From Curvivirga sp965219885 (GTDB lineage Bacteria; Pseudomonadota; Alphaproteobacteria; UBA8366; Aestuariispiraceae): 64,000 bases of DNA. The position numbers and the translations under genes are program-made. Every line of letters starts with the position of its first letter. Position 1 is the stretch's first letter. Under the pieces are notes generated by a model, which saw only the letters and a list, made by a program, of their open reading frames with translations, was not told the origin of the DNA and ran no database searches. The stretch is taken from the NCBI RefSeq assembly GCF_965219885.1, contig NZ_CBDCOT010000007.1, positions 463,084 to 527,083 of the forward strand. Direction: 5' to 3'. This document shows, piece after piece, positions 8,316 through 15,448 of this stretch.

Positions 8316-9383
8316 TTAGAATGTGAAGTTTTCACCAGCTGGACGTATTTCACCGATCTGGAAGTCTCGACGGTTTGTCAAAGGAACAGAAATATATTGT
8401 GCGGCCTTTTCAAGAGAATCCCCGTCCAGAACACCAATTTGACGTAATGTTGCGGTGAGCATGGCTTCGGCGCCACGGGTGGAACCATCATCGCATTTTA
8501 GCGCAATACCAAGGCCATATTCTGGAAGGGCAGCACTAAAGAAACCTTCTGCACCTGTTTTTAGAAATACTTTATCTTTTAGTATCTCCATCATGCCGGT
8601 GCAATAACGGCCCGTGCCAGCCACATTAAATGGATGCTTGAACACGGAAGAGGCAATGCGTTGGCATGCTTCTGCTTTTGCAGGTGGTAAATCATCAGGA
8701 ACTGCAAAGCGGGCAAATCCATAAGCCGTATTTTCAAGTGGTACTGCCCAAGTTGGTGCAGAACATCCATCTCTATCTACCGCTGCGCCATTTAATGAAA
8801 TACCACACATAAATTCCATTGTGCCTTTGATGCGTTGTTGTACAGCATGTGTTTGTTCCACATACCCCTTTGTATCAACACCAAGCTTTTTTGCTAACGC
8901 TAGCATACCAGCATGTTTACCGGAACAGTTATTATGCAGTTGATTTGGCGCTAAACCTTTTGCGGCTAGTTCGCGCGCAGCTTCATCAAGCATTGGCCAA
9001 TGTGCGCCACATTCCAAATCATCTTCATCTAGTCCCATTTTTGCAAGCATGCTTGCTGCAGTTTTAGTATGAACTTCTTCCCCGCCATGAGACGCAACAG
9101 ACAATGAAATTTCATCGTCACTAAAGCCAAATTCGTCAGCTGCACCTGTTTCCAGCATCGGTAGCGCTTGGAACGCTTTTACAGAAGAGCGCCCATAAAC
9201 AGGCTGGGTGATATCACCCCATGCGGCTTGAACATTACCTTGAACATCAACAACAGCGATGCTGCCACGATGACGACTTTCGACAATGCCACCACGTGTC
9301 ACTTCGACCAAAACCGGGTTGCAGCCGGAAAAATCCAGTTTCAAATTGGCACGTTTTTCATCAGGCAAGTTATCATTGCTCAT
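8316..9383 (-). CDS. L-asparaginase, Rhizobium AsnA (ReAII)-like class
   Basis: Hydrolyses L-asparagine to aspartate and ammonia; belongs to the Rhizobium-type asparaginase II family, which is unrelated to the bacterial type I/II fold. The catalytic SxxK pair is Ser66-Lys69 in GRSSVKAFQALPM, and the zinc-binding cysteines fall in LECGAHWP and HNNCSGKHAGML. The ATG at 9383 is preceded by GGAG with 9-nt spacing. Upstream in-frame starts at 9398 (ATG) and 9401 (GTG) lack a good ribosome site. No signal peptide, so cytoplasmic. First gene of the operon with the quinone reductase and methyltransferase. Confidence 0.85.
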   Translation of the reverse strand: MSNDNLPDEKRANLKLDFSGCNPVLVEVTRGGIVESRHRGSIAVVDVQGNVQAAWGDITQPVYGRSSVKAFQALPMLETGAADEFGFSDDEISLSVASHGGEEVHTKTAASMLAKMGLDEDDLECGAHWPMLDEAARELAAKGLAPNQLHNNCSGKHAGMLALAKKLGVDTKGYVEQTHAVQQRIKGTMEFMCGISLNGAAVDRDGCSAPTWAVPLENTAYGFARFAVPDDLPPAKAEACQRIASSVFKHPFNVAGTGRYCTGMMEILKDKVFLKTGAEGFFSAALPEYGLGIALKCDDGSTRGAEAMLTATLRQIGVLDGDSLEKAAQYISVPLTNRRDFQIGEIRPAGENFTF

Positions 9384-9561
9384 GTCTTTAGGCTCCATCA
9401 CCGCGAGAATTTAGTGGTTTTTGTTCTTTTATTGCTTCGAAAGCTTTTTATTCATTGGCTAGAACTTGCCTTTTTAGGGCAAAATATGCAAGAACCCTCT
9501 GCAAGAAATCATTTCCTTTTATATTGATATAGAATTCAGGTCTGAAGGAGGCCTTATCCTT

Positions 9562-10116
9562 ATGCGTGGTTATTTCGGTTTAGGTGTTGAAGGTATTTCC
9601 AAACCAAGAAATGTTGGCAGTCTTTATCGTTCTGCCCATGCCTTTGGCGGTAGCTTTGTGTTTGCGGTTGCGCCAGCGGTGAATGTGCGTGAGGTTTATC
9701 AATCTGACACATCCGAAGCCGCAAAGCATATGCCACTTTATGAATATGGAAATGCGGATGATATTCAACTGCCAAAAGGCTGCAAATTAGTTGGTGTAGA
9801 ATTATGTGATGATGCGGTTTGGATGCCAAGTTTCCGCCATCCATTGCAGGCAGCATATATCCTTGGCCCAGAACGTGGTTCTCTGTCCCCTGAAATTCAG
9901 GAAAAATGCGATCACTTGGTGAAGATTCCGACTAAATTCTGTGTGAATGTCGGGATTGCAGGGGCGATTATGCTTTATGATCGCCAAATTAGTCTGGGTC
10001 GTTGGGCCGATCGTCCTATCCGTCCGGGTGGTCCGACAGAAGCTTTACCTGAACATGTGCATGGCGGTCAGATCATTCGATCTCGTGAATATACATATGA
10101 TGATAAGGGCGAATAG
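9562..10116 (+). CDS. SpoU/TrmH-family RNA 2'-O-methyltransferase
   Basis: 184-residue SPOUT methyltransferase made of the catalytic domain alone. Motif 1 is KPRNVGSLYRSAHAFG (Asn and Arg of the trefoil knot), motif 2 AAYILGPERGSLSPEI, and motif 3 CVNVGIAGAIMLYDR. Such enzymes 2'-O-methylate ribose in tRNA or rRNA. The lack of the N-terminal RNA-binding extension of RlmB/TrmH points to a TrmL/YibK-like or uncharacterised alphaproteobacterial type; the target nucleotide is not evident. AAGGAGG precedes the ATG. It is divergent from the asparaginase operon across a 178-bp region in which I see no clear element. Confidence 0.86.
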   Translation: MRGYFGLGVEGISKPRNVGSLYRSAHAFGGSFVFAVAPAVNVREVYQSDTSEAAKHMPLYEYGNADDIQLPKGCKLVGVELCDDAVWMPSFRHPLQAAYILGPERGSLSPEIQEKCDHLVKIPTKFCVNVGIAGAIMLYDRQISLGRWADRPIRPGGPTEALPEHVHGGQIIRSREYTYDDKGE

Positions 10117-10175
10117 GTTTCTACTTTCCTTCGACCATAGAATCGCCATAGTTTATGTCTAGATTTTAATTTAAT

Positions 10176-10213
10176 CGCCTCCCTTTGATTCGAATTGAAT
10201 TTGGGGGCGTTTA
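10176..10213 (+). terminator. Weak hairpin between SpoU and IalB genes
   Basis: CGCCTCC (10176-10182) pairs with GGGGGCG (10203-10209) with one G-U pair, plus inner ATTC/GAAT pairing, followed by TTTATCT. It could end the SpoU transcript or be a leader hairpin of the next gene; the T-run is poor. Confidence 0.35.
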
Positions 10214-10245
10214 TCTATGAAATGTTTGGATGGAGACTTCAACGC

Positions 10246-10770
10246 ATGATGTCACGCGTATTAAAAGCAACTACATTGCTTCTTGGAACAGGCCTTTTAG
10301 TAGCATCCCCGGCTTTGGCTGCGGGGGATAAAGACCTTGGTGTATTTAAGAAATGGCAAGCACATTCTTATACCGAAGGTGGTGGCAAAGTATGTAATAT
10401 GTGGTCCCGCCCAACCAAACATGAAGAAGGCGGTAAAGCACGCGGTGAAATCTTTGCCTTTATCACTCATCGTCCAAATGACAGTCGTTACCATGAAGTA
10501 AGCCTTGGTATGGGGTATCCTTTGAAAAAGGACTCTCGTGTGAAGGTGAAAATTGGCGGTAAGAATTTCGAATTCTTTACCCATGGGTCCGTGGCTTATG
10601 CCTTTAAGAAAGATGATAAGGCGATTGTAAAAGCTATGCGCGGTGGGAATACAATGGTTGTTTCTGGCGTATCGCAACGTGGTACAAAGACCAAAGATAC
10701 CTATTCTTTAAGTGGCTTTAGTAAAGCAAATAATGCCGTGAATAATGCGTGTAACGTAAAGAAGCCTTAG
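10246..10770 (+). CDS. Invasion-associated locus B (IalB) family protein
   Basis: Secreted, presumably periplasmic protein of 174 residues. The start at 10246 (ATG ATG) follows GGAG at 10232-10235 and puts a clean signal peptide at the N-terminus: basic SRVLKA, hydrophobic TTLLLGTGLLVASP, cleavage after ALA. The mature part has the IalB-like pattern: a WQAHSY opening, CNMWSRP near its start, and a second cysteine near the C-terminus (NNACNV), likely forming a disulfide. Named for Bartonella, but widespread in free-living alphaproteobacteria with no known biochemical role. A terminator overlaps its stop codon. Confidence 0.8.
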   Translation: MMSRVLKATTLLLGTGLLVASPALAAGDKDLGVFKKWQAHSYTEGGGKVCNMWSRPTKHEEGGKARGEIFAFITHRPNDSRYHEVSLGMGYPLKKDSRVKVKIGGKNFEFFTHGSVAYAFKKDDKAIVKAMRGGNTMVVSGVSQRGTKTKDTYSLSGFSKANNAVNNACNVKKP

Positions 10771-10795
10771 TTCCTTAAGGCTTCATTTTATCTTT
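10761..10795 (+). terminator. Intrinsic terminator of the IalB gene
   Basis: Nine-bp perfect stem GAAGCCTTA (10761-10769) / TAAGGCTTC (10776-10784), 6-nt loop, followed by ATTTTATCTTT. The 5' arm contains the last codons and part of the stop codon of the IalB gene. Confidence 0.75.
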
Positions 10796-10800
10796 AAAAT

Positions 10801-11001
10801 TTAATCTTCAACCGTTAAGGCTTTGTCCAATTCAGCTTCAAGTTTGATGAAGTTTTCCGGAATTGGTAAGCCTTCGGCGCGCATCATTGAAATCTTCTGA
10901 CGCAAGCGGATCTGAATTTCATGCACGTCATCTGGTTGCTTATTCATTTCTTCGATCAGAAGGTTGGCTTCTGCGGTATAATCAACTGTTTCTTCGGTCA
11001 T
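10801..11001 (-). CDS. Small conserved-looking hypothetical protein (66 aa)
   Basis: Starts at the ATG at 11001, preceded by AAGGAGA (minus strand, 11009-11013 region), rather than the further upstream in-frame start at 11037. The protein is acidic and helical (ANLLIEEMNKQPDDVHEIQI, then a second helix ending in LEAELDKALTVED) with no membrane segment. I recognise no domain. A good ribosome site, compact coiled-coil-like helices and codon usage like its neighbours argue that it is real. It is divergent from rlmN across 263 bp and convergent with the IalB gene. Confidence 0.6.
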   Translation of the reverse strand: MTEETVDYTAEANLLIEEMNKQPDDVHEIQIRLRQKISMMRAEGLPIPENFIKLEAELDKALTVED

Positions 11002-11264
11002 GAAGGTATCTCCTTGTTTATATAGATATAATACCAACCCTAGAAAGTTTTGGGAAATGATTTAGAACAGTTTTTCAGAAACTTTCATAATTGATACTCA
11101 ACGCTTTAAGTAATAACGCTTTCTTTTTTATGCTAATAATGTTACATACGCGCCAACTGAGAAGATGTTGGTAAATGCCTTATTGTAATGCGCGAAACAG
11201 ATGCGCCACTTCTTGGTTTTCAAAAATTGATATATGATGGATCGACTTAAATGTTTCGGGCTGG

Positions 11265-12518
11265 ATGAACAGCACCGAACTGGAATTATTGAAAATGTCT
11301 GAAGCTGAAATTTTAAACGTTGAAGAAGCGCCTAAAACTTCCTGTCCAAAGGTTGCGCCTGCTCATAAAGAAGGGCAACAGGCAGAAGTAGACACGCGTA
11401 AAAACCTTATTGGCATGGATAAAGAGGATATGCTGGAAGCTGTCCTTGAAATGGGCGAGGCCAAATTCCGTGCGAAGCAACTCTTCCAGTGGGTTTATAA
11501 CCGTGGTGTGACTGATTTTAATGATATGACCAATATGGCGAAGCCTTTGCGCGCTAAAATGGCTGAACATTTTAAAATTGAACGCCCAACGATTTCTGTG
11601 CATCAAAAATCAAAAGACGGCACTCAGAAATGGTTGCTGAAATATGACGACGGGAATGAAGCAGAAACCGTTTATATCCCCGAAGATGATCGCGGTACCC
11701 TTTGTGTGTCTTCCCAAGTTGGTTGTACATTAACCTGCACCTTCTGTCATACAGGTACGCAGAAACTGGTTCGTAACCTGACGCCGGGCGATATTGTAGG
11801 GCAGGTGATGTTGGCGCGTGATGCACTTGAAGAATGGCCAGCATCCAGTATTGACCGTCGTTTGACCAATATTGTGTTTATGGGGATGGGGGAACCTCTC
11901 TATAACACAGATAACGTGATCAAAGCGTTAAAGATTTGTATGGATGGGGAAGGCATAGCACTTTCCAAACGTCGTATCACTGTCTCTACCTCTGGTGTGG
12001 TGCCGGATATTGCCCGTATCGGTGATGAAACAGGCGCACTTTTGGCGATTTCCCTACATGCCACAAATGATGAATTACGTAACAAAATCGTGCCGATTAA
12101 CCGTAAATGGAATATCGAAAAGCTTTTGGAAGCAGTGCGCAATTATCCAGGACTTAGCAACTCTTCCCGTGTGACATGGGAATATGTGATGTTGAAAGAT
12201 GTGAATGATAGCGAAGATGACGCACGTCAGTTGCTTAAACTTCTTAAAGGCATTCCATCAAAAGTAAACTTGATCCCGTTCAACCCGTGGCCCGGTTCTG
12301 AATATGAACAATCCACACCGGAACAGATCAAAAAATTCGCTGATGTAATCTGGAATGCAGGCTATAGCTGTCCGGTACGTAAAACACGAGGGGAAGATAT
12401 CTTGGCGGCTTGTGGCCAGCTAAAATCTGAAAGTCAACGCGTGCCACTACGCTTACAAAAACAGTTTGAAGCACAACGCCTTGAAAAAGAACGCGAAGCG
12501 GGTTTGCCTTCAATTTAA
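11265..12518 (+). CDS. rlmN: 23S rRNA (adenine2503-C2) methyltransferase (dual-specificity RlmN)
   Basis: Radical-SAM enzyme that methylates C2 of A2503 in 23S rRNA and of A37 in some tRNAs. The 4Fe-4S ligands are Cys154, Cys158 and Cys161 (CTLTCTFC); the methyl-carrying cysteine is Cys383 in EDILAACGQL, and the other conserved cysteine lies in GYSCPVRKTRG. FMGMGEPLYN and SLHATNDELRN are family signatures. At 417 residues it carries an N-terminal extension of about 45 residues typical of alphaproteobacterial members. No strong ribosome site precedes the ATG at 11265; the ATG at 11295 is an alternative start. Confidence 0.95.
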   Translation: MNSTELELLKMSEAEILNVEEAPKTSCPKVAPAHKEGQQAEVDTRKNLIGMDKEDMLEAVLEMGEAKFRAKQLFQWVYNRGVTDFNDMTNMAKPLRAKMAEHFKIERPTISVHQKSKDGTQKWLLKYDDGNEAETVYIPEDDRGTLCVSSQVGCTLTCTFCHTGTQKLVRNLTPGDIVGQVMLARDALEEWPASSIDRRLTNIVFMGMGEPLYNTDNVIKALKICMDGEGIALSKRRITVSTSGVVPDIARIGDETGALLAISLHATNDELRNKIVPINRKWNIEKLLEAVRNYPGLSNSSRVTWEYVMLKDVNDSEDDARQLLKLLKGIPSKVNLIPFNPWPGSEYEQSTPEQIKKFADVIWNAGYSCPVRKTRGEDILAACGQLKSESQRVPLRLQKQFEAQRLEKEREAGLPSI

Positions 12519-12540
12519 TGTATTTTGGTTTAAGTCAAAA

Positions 12541-12843
12541 ATGTCAGTAACTGAAATTCTTAATCGACAGTTAAATATTATAAATCTAAGCGTAAATGAG
12601 TTTTCGGCTAATAAGATTGGATTAGGCAGATTAATTAACGTTCTAGAAGGAACCTGTTTAGTCATATCGGATTTTGAGACGATATTATCTGATCGAATTA
12701 TGGAGATTAGTAGTCAATTGGAAAGTATATATGCATGTGCTTTAGCAGAAAAAGAGAGTGGTCGAAATTATGATGACTATCTACAGAGCAATGCAGATGA
12801 AATTAAAAAAAGTATTGAGCAACTAGAGGCTCTTCTGCAATAG
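12541..12843 (+). CDS. Small hypothetical protein, possibly immunity-like
   Basis: 100-residue acidic protein from the ATG at 12541. Helical pattern: NRQLNIINLSVNEFSANKIG, then INVLEGTCLVISDFETILSD, SQLESIYACALAEKESGRNY, and a final helix SNADEIKKSIEQLEALL. The order (small-domain helix, 'LEG' turn, W/I-rich helix, E-Y-A-A-L helix) resembles small contact-inhibition or polymorphic-toxin immunity proteins, but I cannot assign a named family. It is visibly more AT-rich than rlmN and argG, and the ribosome site is weak. No toxin gene is adjacent. It ends 127 bp before argG. Confidence 0.5.
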   Translation: MSVTEILNRQLNIINLSVNEFSANKIGLGRLINVLEGTCLVISDFETILSDRIMEISSQLESIYACALAEKESGRNYDDYLQSNADEIKKSIEQLEALLQ

Positions 12844-12875
12844 GGAATTTTCTGGCGATATTGAAGAAACAGGGC

Positions 12876-12903
12876 TTGTTCAAAGCCGCGTTTTCCCTAT
12901 ACT
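12876..12903 (+). promoter_or_regulatory. argG: Candidate argG promoter
   Basis: TTGTTC (12876-12881) and TATACT (12898-12903) separated by 16 nt, with CTTG at the -35 as common in alphaproteobacterial housekeeping promoters. Transcription would start near 12910 and give a leader of about 60 nt before argG. Confidence 0.45.
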
Positions 12904-12917
12904 CGCCTTCCAGTTTT

Positions 12918-12960
12918 AAGAGACAGCTTTCGGGCTGTTTGGAAATCTCTTTTTGAGGGG
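12918..12960 (+). promoter_or_regulatory. argG: Leader hairpin at argG ribosome-binding site
   Basis: AAGAGA (12918-12923) pairs with TCTCTT (12946-12951), with ACAGC (12923-12927) / GCTGT (12934-12938) inside, immediately before the GAGGGG ribosome site (12955-12960). It could modulate translation, but it leaves the ribosome site unpaired, so the effect is uncertain. Confidence 0.3.
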
Positions 12961-12970
12961 CTTTAAGCAT

Positions 12971-14185
12971 ATGTCTAAAGATGTGAAAAAAGTTGTCCTT
13001 GCCTATTCCGGTGGTCTGGACACATCTATTATTCTTCGTTGGTTGCAAGACCATTATGGTTGCGAAGTTGTAACTTTTACCGCTGACCTTGGTCAGGGTG
13101 AAGAGTTGGAACCGGCACGCCAAAAAGCTGAGATGATGGGTATCAAAGATATCTATATTGAAGATTTACGCGAAGAATTCACACGTGACTATGTCTTCCC
13201 GATGTTCCGTGCGAACGCACTATATGAAGGCACATATTTATTGGGCACTTCTGTGGCACGTCCATTGATCTCCAAACGCCAAATTGAAATCGCGTTGGAA
13301 ACAGGTGCAGATGCTGTATCCCACGGGGCGACAGGTAAAGGTAACGATCAGGTTCGTTTCGAACTTGGTTATTACGCGCTTAAGCCAGATATCAAAATCA
13401 TTGCGCCTTGGCGTGAATGGGATTTGACCAGCCGTACAAAGCTGATCGATTATGCTGAAAAGCATCAAATTCCTGTTCCAAAAGATAAGCGTGGCGAAGC
13501 ACCATTTTCACAAGATGCGAACCTGCTTCATATTTCTTCAGAAGGTAAAATCCTTGAAGATCCATGGGTAGAAGCAGAATTGGATCATATCCTATCCCGT
13601 ATGGTTTCTCCATATGCGGCACCGGATAAGCCAGAAGAAATCACAATTGATTTTGAAGCTGGTGATCCAGTTGCGATCAATGGTGAGAAAATGTCCCCTG
13701 CGACCTTGCTTGCGAAACTAAACGAACTTGGTGGTCGTAATGGTGTTGGTTGTATCGATATCGTGGAAAACCGTTTCATCGGTATGAAGTCCCGCGGTAT
13801 TTACGAAACACCGGGTGGCACAGTGTTGTTCCACGCACGTCGTGCGATGGAAAGTCTGACTTTGGATCGTGGCGCAATGCACACCAAAGATGAATTGATG
13901 CCGAAATATGCTGAGCTTTTATATAACGGTTTCTGGTTCTCTCCAGAACGTGAAATGCTTCAGGCGGCAATTGATAAATGTAATGAAAAAGTGACAGGTA
14001 CAGTTCGCATGAAATTGTATAAAGGCAATGTGATGATCACAGGCCGTAAGTCACCATATAGCTTGTATAACGAAGGCATGGTTACATTTGAAGAAGATGA
14101 CGTTTACGACCAACGTGACGCAGAAGGCTTCATCAAATTAAACGCCTTGCGTTTACGTCTTCGTAATATGCATGGTAGCGATTAA
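12971..14185 (+). CDS. argG: Argininosuccinate synthase
   Basis: Condenses citrulline and aspartate with ATP to argininosuccinate, the penultimate step of arginine synthesis. The start is the ATG at 12971, 10 nt after GAGGGG; the TTG at 12953 is not needed. 404 residues, normal for the family. The PP-loop AYSGGLDTS (residues 11-19) binds ATP; GATGKGNDQVRFE is the conserved substrate-binding segment and SRGIYETPGG lies in the synthetase domain. Monocistronic by appearance: promoter-like elements upstream and a terminator directly after. A LysE/ArgO-type exporter lies 0.6 kb downstream on the other strand. Confidence 0.96.
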   Translation: MSKDVKKVVLAYSGGLDTSIILRWLQDHYGCEVVTFTADLGQGEELEPARQKAEMMGIKDIYIEDLREEFTRDYVFPMFRANALYEGTYLLGTSVARPLISKRQIEIALETGADAVSHGATGKGNDQVRFELGYYALKPDIKIIAPWREWDLTSRTKLIDYAEKHQIPVPKDKRGEAPFSQDANLLHISSEGKILEDPWVEAELDHILSRMVSPYAAPDKPEEITIDFEAGDPVAINGEKMSPATLLAKLNELGGRNGVGCIDIVENRFIGMKSRGIYETPGGTVLFHARRAMESLTLDRGAMHTKDELMPKYAELLYNGFWFSPEREMLQAAIDKCNEKVTGTVRMKLYKGNVMITGRKSPYSLYNEGMVTFEEDDVYDQRDAEGFIKLNALRLRLRNMHGSD

Positions 14186-14215
14186 GTTAGTCACATTGCT
14201 ATGCTATGATGTATG

Positions 14216-14244
14216 AAAGGCGGGGAGCAATCCTCGCCTTTTTT
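14216..14244 (+). terminator. Intrinsic terminator of argG
   Basis: Stem AAAGGCGGGGA (14216-14226) / TCCTCGCCTTT (14231-14241), one G-T pair, GCAA tetraloop and six Ts. It overlaps the stop codon of the convergent GAF gene, so it probably serves both directions. Confidence 0.85.
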
Positions 14245-14725
14245 AATGGGTGATATATCGTGTTGTGAGCGTTGTTGCATTTCGAACAAAGCAAATATCA
14301 TCGTCATTCCATCGCATGCATTTGTTTTTGGTTTCTACGCAGACAACACCGATGGGCTGCAAGTTTTTATGTAAGGTATAATCAAGCAATGATTGAATAC
14401 CATAAACGTCAAAGTAGTTATCGACTAGCTCTCTTAAAGCGTGATGATTACGCACATCTGGTGCATTAAGAAATACATTTTCACAAATTTCTTTAAAGTA
14501 ACCTGGGCAATCTTTGAGGTCATCAGCAACAATAAAATTATCTATTTCCACATCATAAAATTTCTGCGGAACTAATTTGTCTTTTGCCTCATTGAAATAC
14601 CAAACACTTACATAATCAGCATCAAGTTTTTGTGCTAAGGTTATGCAAAGCGTTTCATAAAGTTCATCTTGGGAATAGTAGCCATCTTTTCTAATTTGGT
14701 CGAGTAAAGTAACGAGTTTATCCAT
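14243..14725 (-). CDS. GAF domain protein
   Basis: 160-residue soluble protein made of essentially one GAF domain (about residues 15-155). ADYVSVWYFNEAKDKLVPQK and LQPIGVVCVET are the typical strands of the fold, with a ligand pocket between. Proteins of this size usually bind a small molecule or act as a detached sensor module; no output domain is fused. The ATG at 14725 follows GGGGAAG, so the upstream TTG at 14740 is discarded. It overlaps the argG terminator at its 3' end. No partner gene is evident nearby. Confidence 0.7.
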   Translation of the reverse strand: MDKLVTLLDQIRKDGYYSQDELYETLCITLAQKLDADYVSVWYFNEAKDKLVPQKFYDVEIDNFIVADDLKDCPGYFKEICENVFLNAPDVRNHHALRELVDNYFDVYGIQSLLDYTLHKNLQPIGVVCVETKNKCMRWNDDDICFVRNATTLTTRYITH

Positions 14726-14809
14726 ATTTTTCTTCCCCAAAGTAGAATAATTCTAAGGCGGAAGTTTTTGGAAGTCTATAATTATGTCCGTAAATAACGC
14801 TATTGTGAC

Positions 14810-15430
14810 TTAAAGAAGCGTTATCATGAGGCTATAGGCAATTAGCCACATTACAATACCAATGCCGAAATCAAGGATTTTCCATGAGATGGGTTTTGCA
14901 AAAATTGGCGCTAACCATGCCGCACCATAGCCCAAGGTATAGAACCATGCCATTGATGCAATCACCGCACCACCAGCAAAATAGATGCGTTCATCTGTCG
15001 GATGTTGACCTGCAATGCTGCCTAACATCACCACTGTATCCAAATATACATGTGGATTAAGCCAAGTTAGGGCCGCGACAAGTGCAATTGCTTTCCATAA
15101 GGATTTAGGACTACTTTCTTTTGAGGCAGAAAGACTTTCTCCCTTAAATGCAGACCGAAAGCTGTTAAAACCAAACCAGATGAGGAATAAACCACCGCCA
15201 ATTGCAGCAATTTTTGTGAAAGTTGGATTACTGGAAACAAGTGTTCCCATACCGGCTGTTCCGGCGACAATTAGAAGCGCATCCGATAAAAAACAAAATG
15301 TACTAAGGGCAAAGACATATTCCCGCTTCAAGCCTTGCTTAAGGATAAAAGCGTTTTGGGCCCCAATTGCGATGATCAGGCCAGCACCAAGCAAGAAGCC
15401 CTGAAGGGCTGCTGTATAAAGCGGAGACAT
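14810..15430 (-). CDS. LysE/ArgO-family amino acid exporter
   Basis: 206-residue inner-membrane exporter with about six helices. GAQNAFILKQGLKREYVF in the first helix-loop region and WLNPHVYLDTVVMLGSIA are signatures of the LysE/ArgO (YggA) branch, which exports arginine or lysine using the proton motive force. The nearby argG gene is consistent with arginine overflow control. In many bacteria a LysR-type ArgP/LysG sits next to the exporter; none does here. It is 18 bp upstream of gamma-glutamyltransferase on the chromosome, but is transcribed after it, possibly on the same mRNA. Confidence 0.87.
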   Translation of the reverse strand: MSPLYTAALQGFLLGAGLIIAIGAQNAFILKQGLKREYVFALSTFCFLSDALLIVAGTAGMGTLVSSNPTFTKIAAIGGGLFLIWFGFNSFRSAFKGESLSASKESSPKSLWKAIALVAALTWLNPHVYLDTVVMLGSIAGQHPTDERIYFAGGAVIASMAWFYTLGYGAAWLAPIFAKPISWKILDFGIGIVMWLIAYSLMITLL

Positions 15431-15448
15431 ATTCTAATTCCTTGAAAA

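Noticed and set aside
9168..9527. 119-codon plus-strand ORF over the asparaginase start
   Set aside because: Antisense to conserved asparaginase codons; no recognisable domain.
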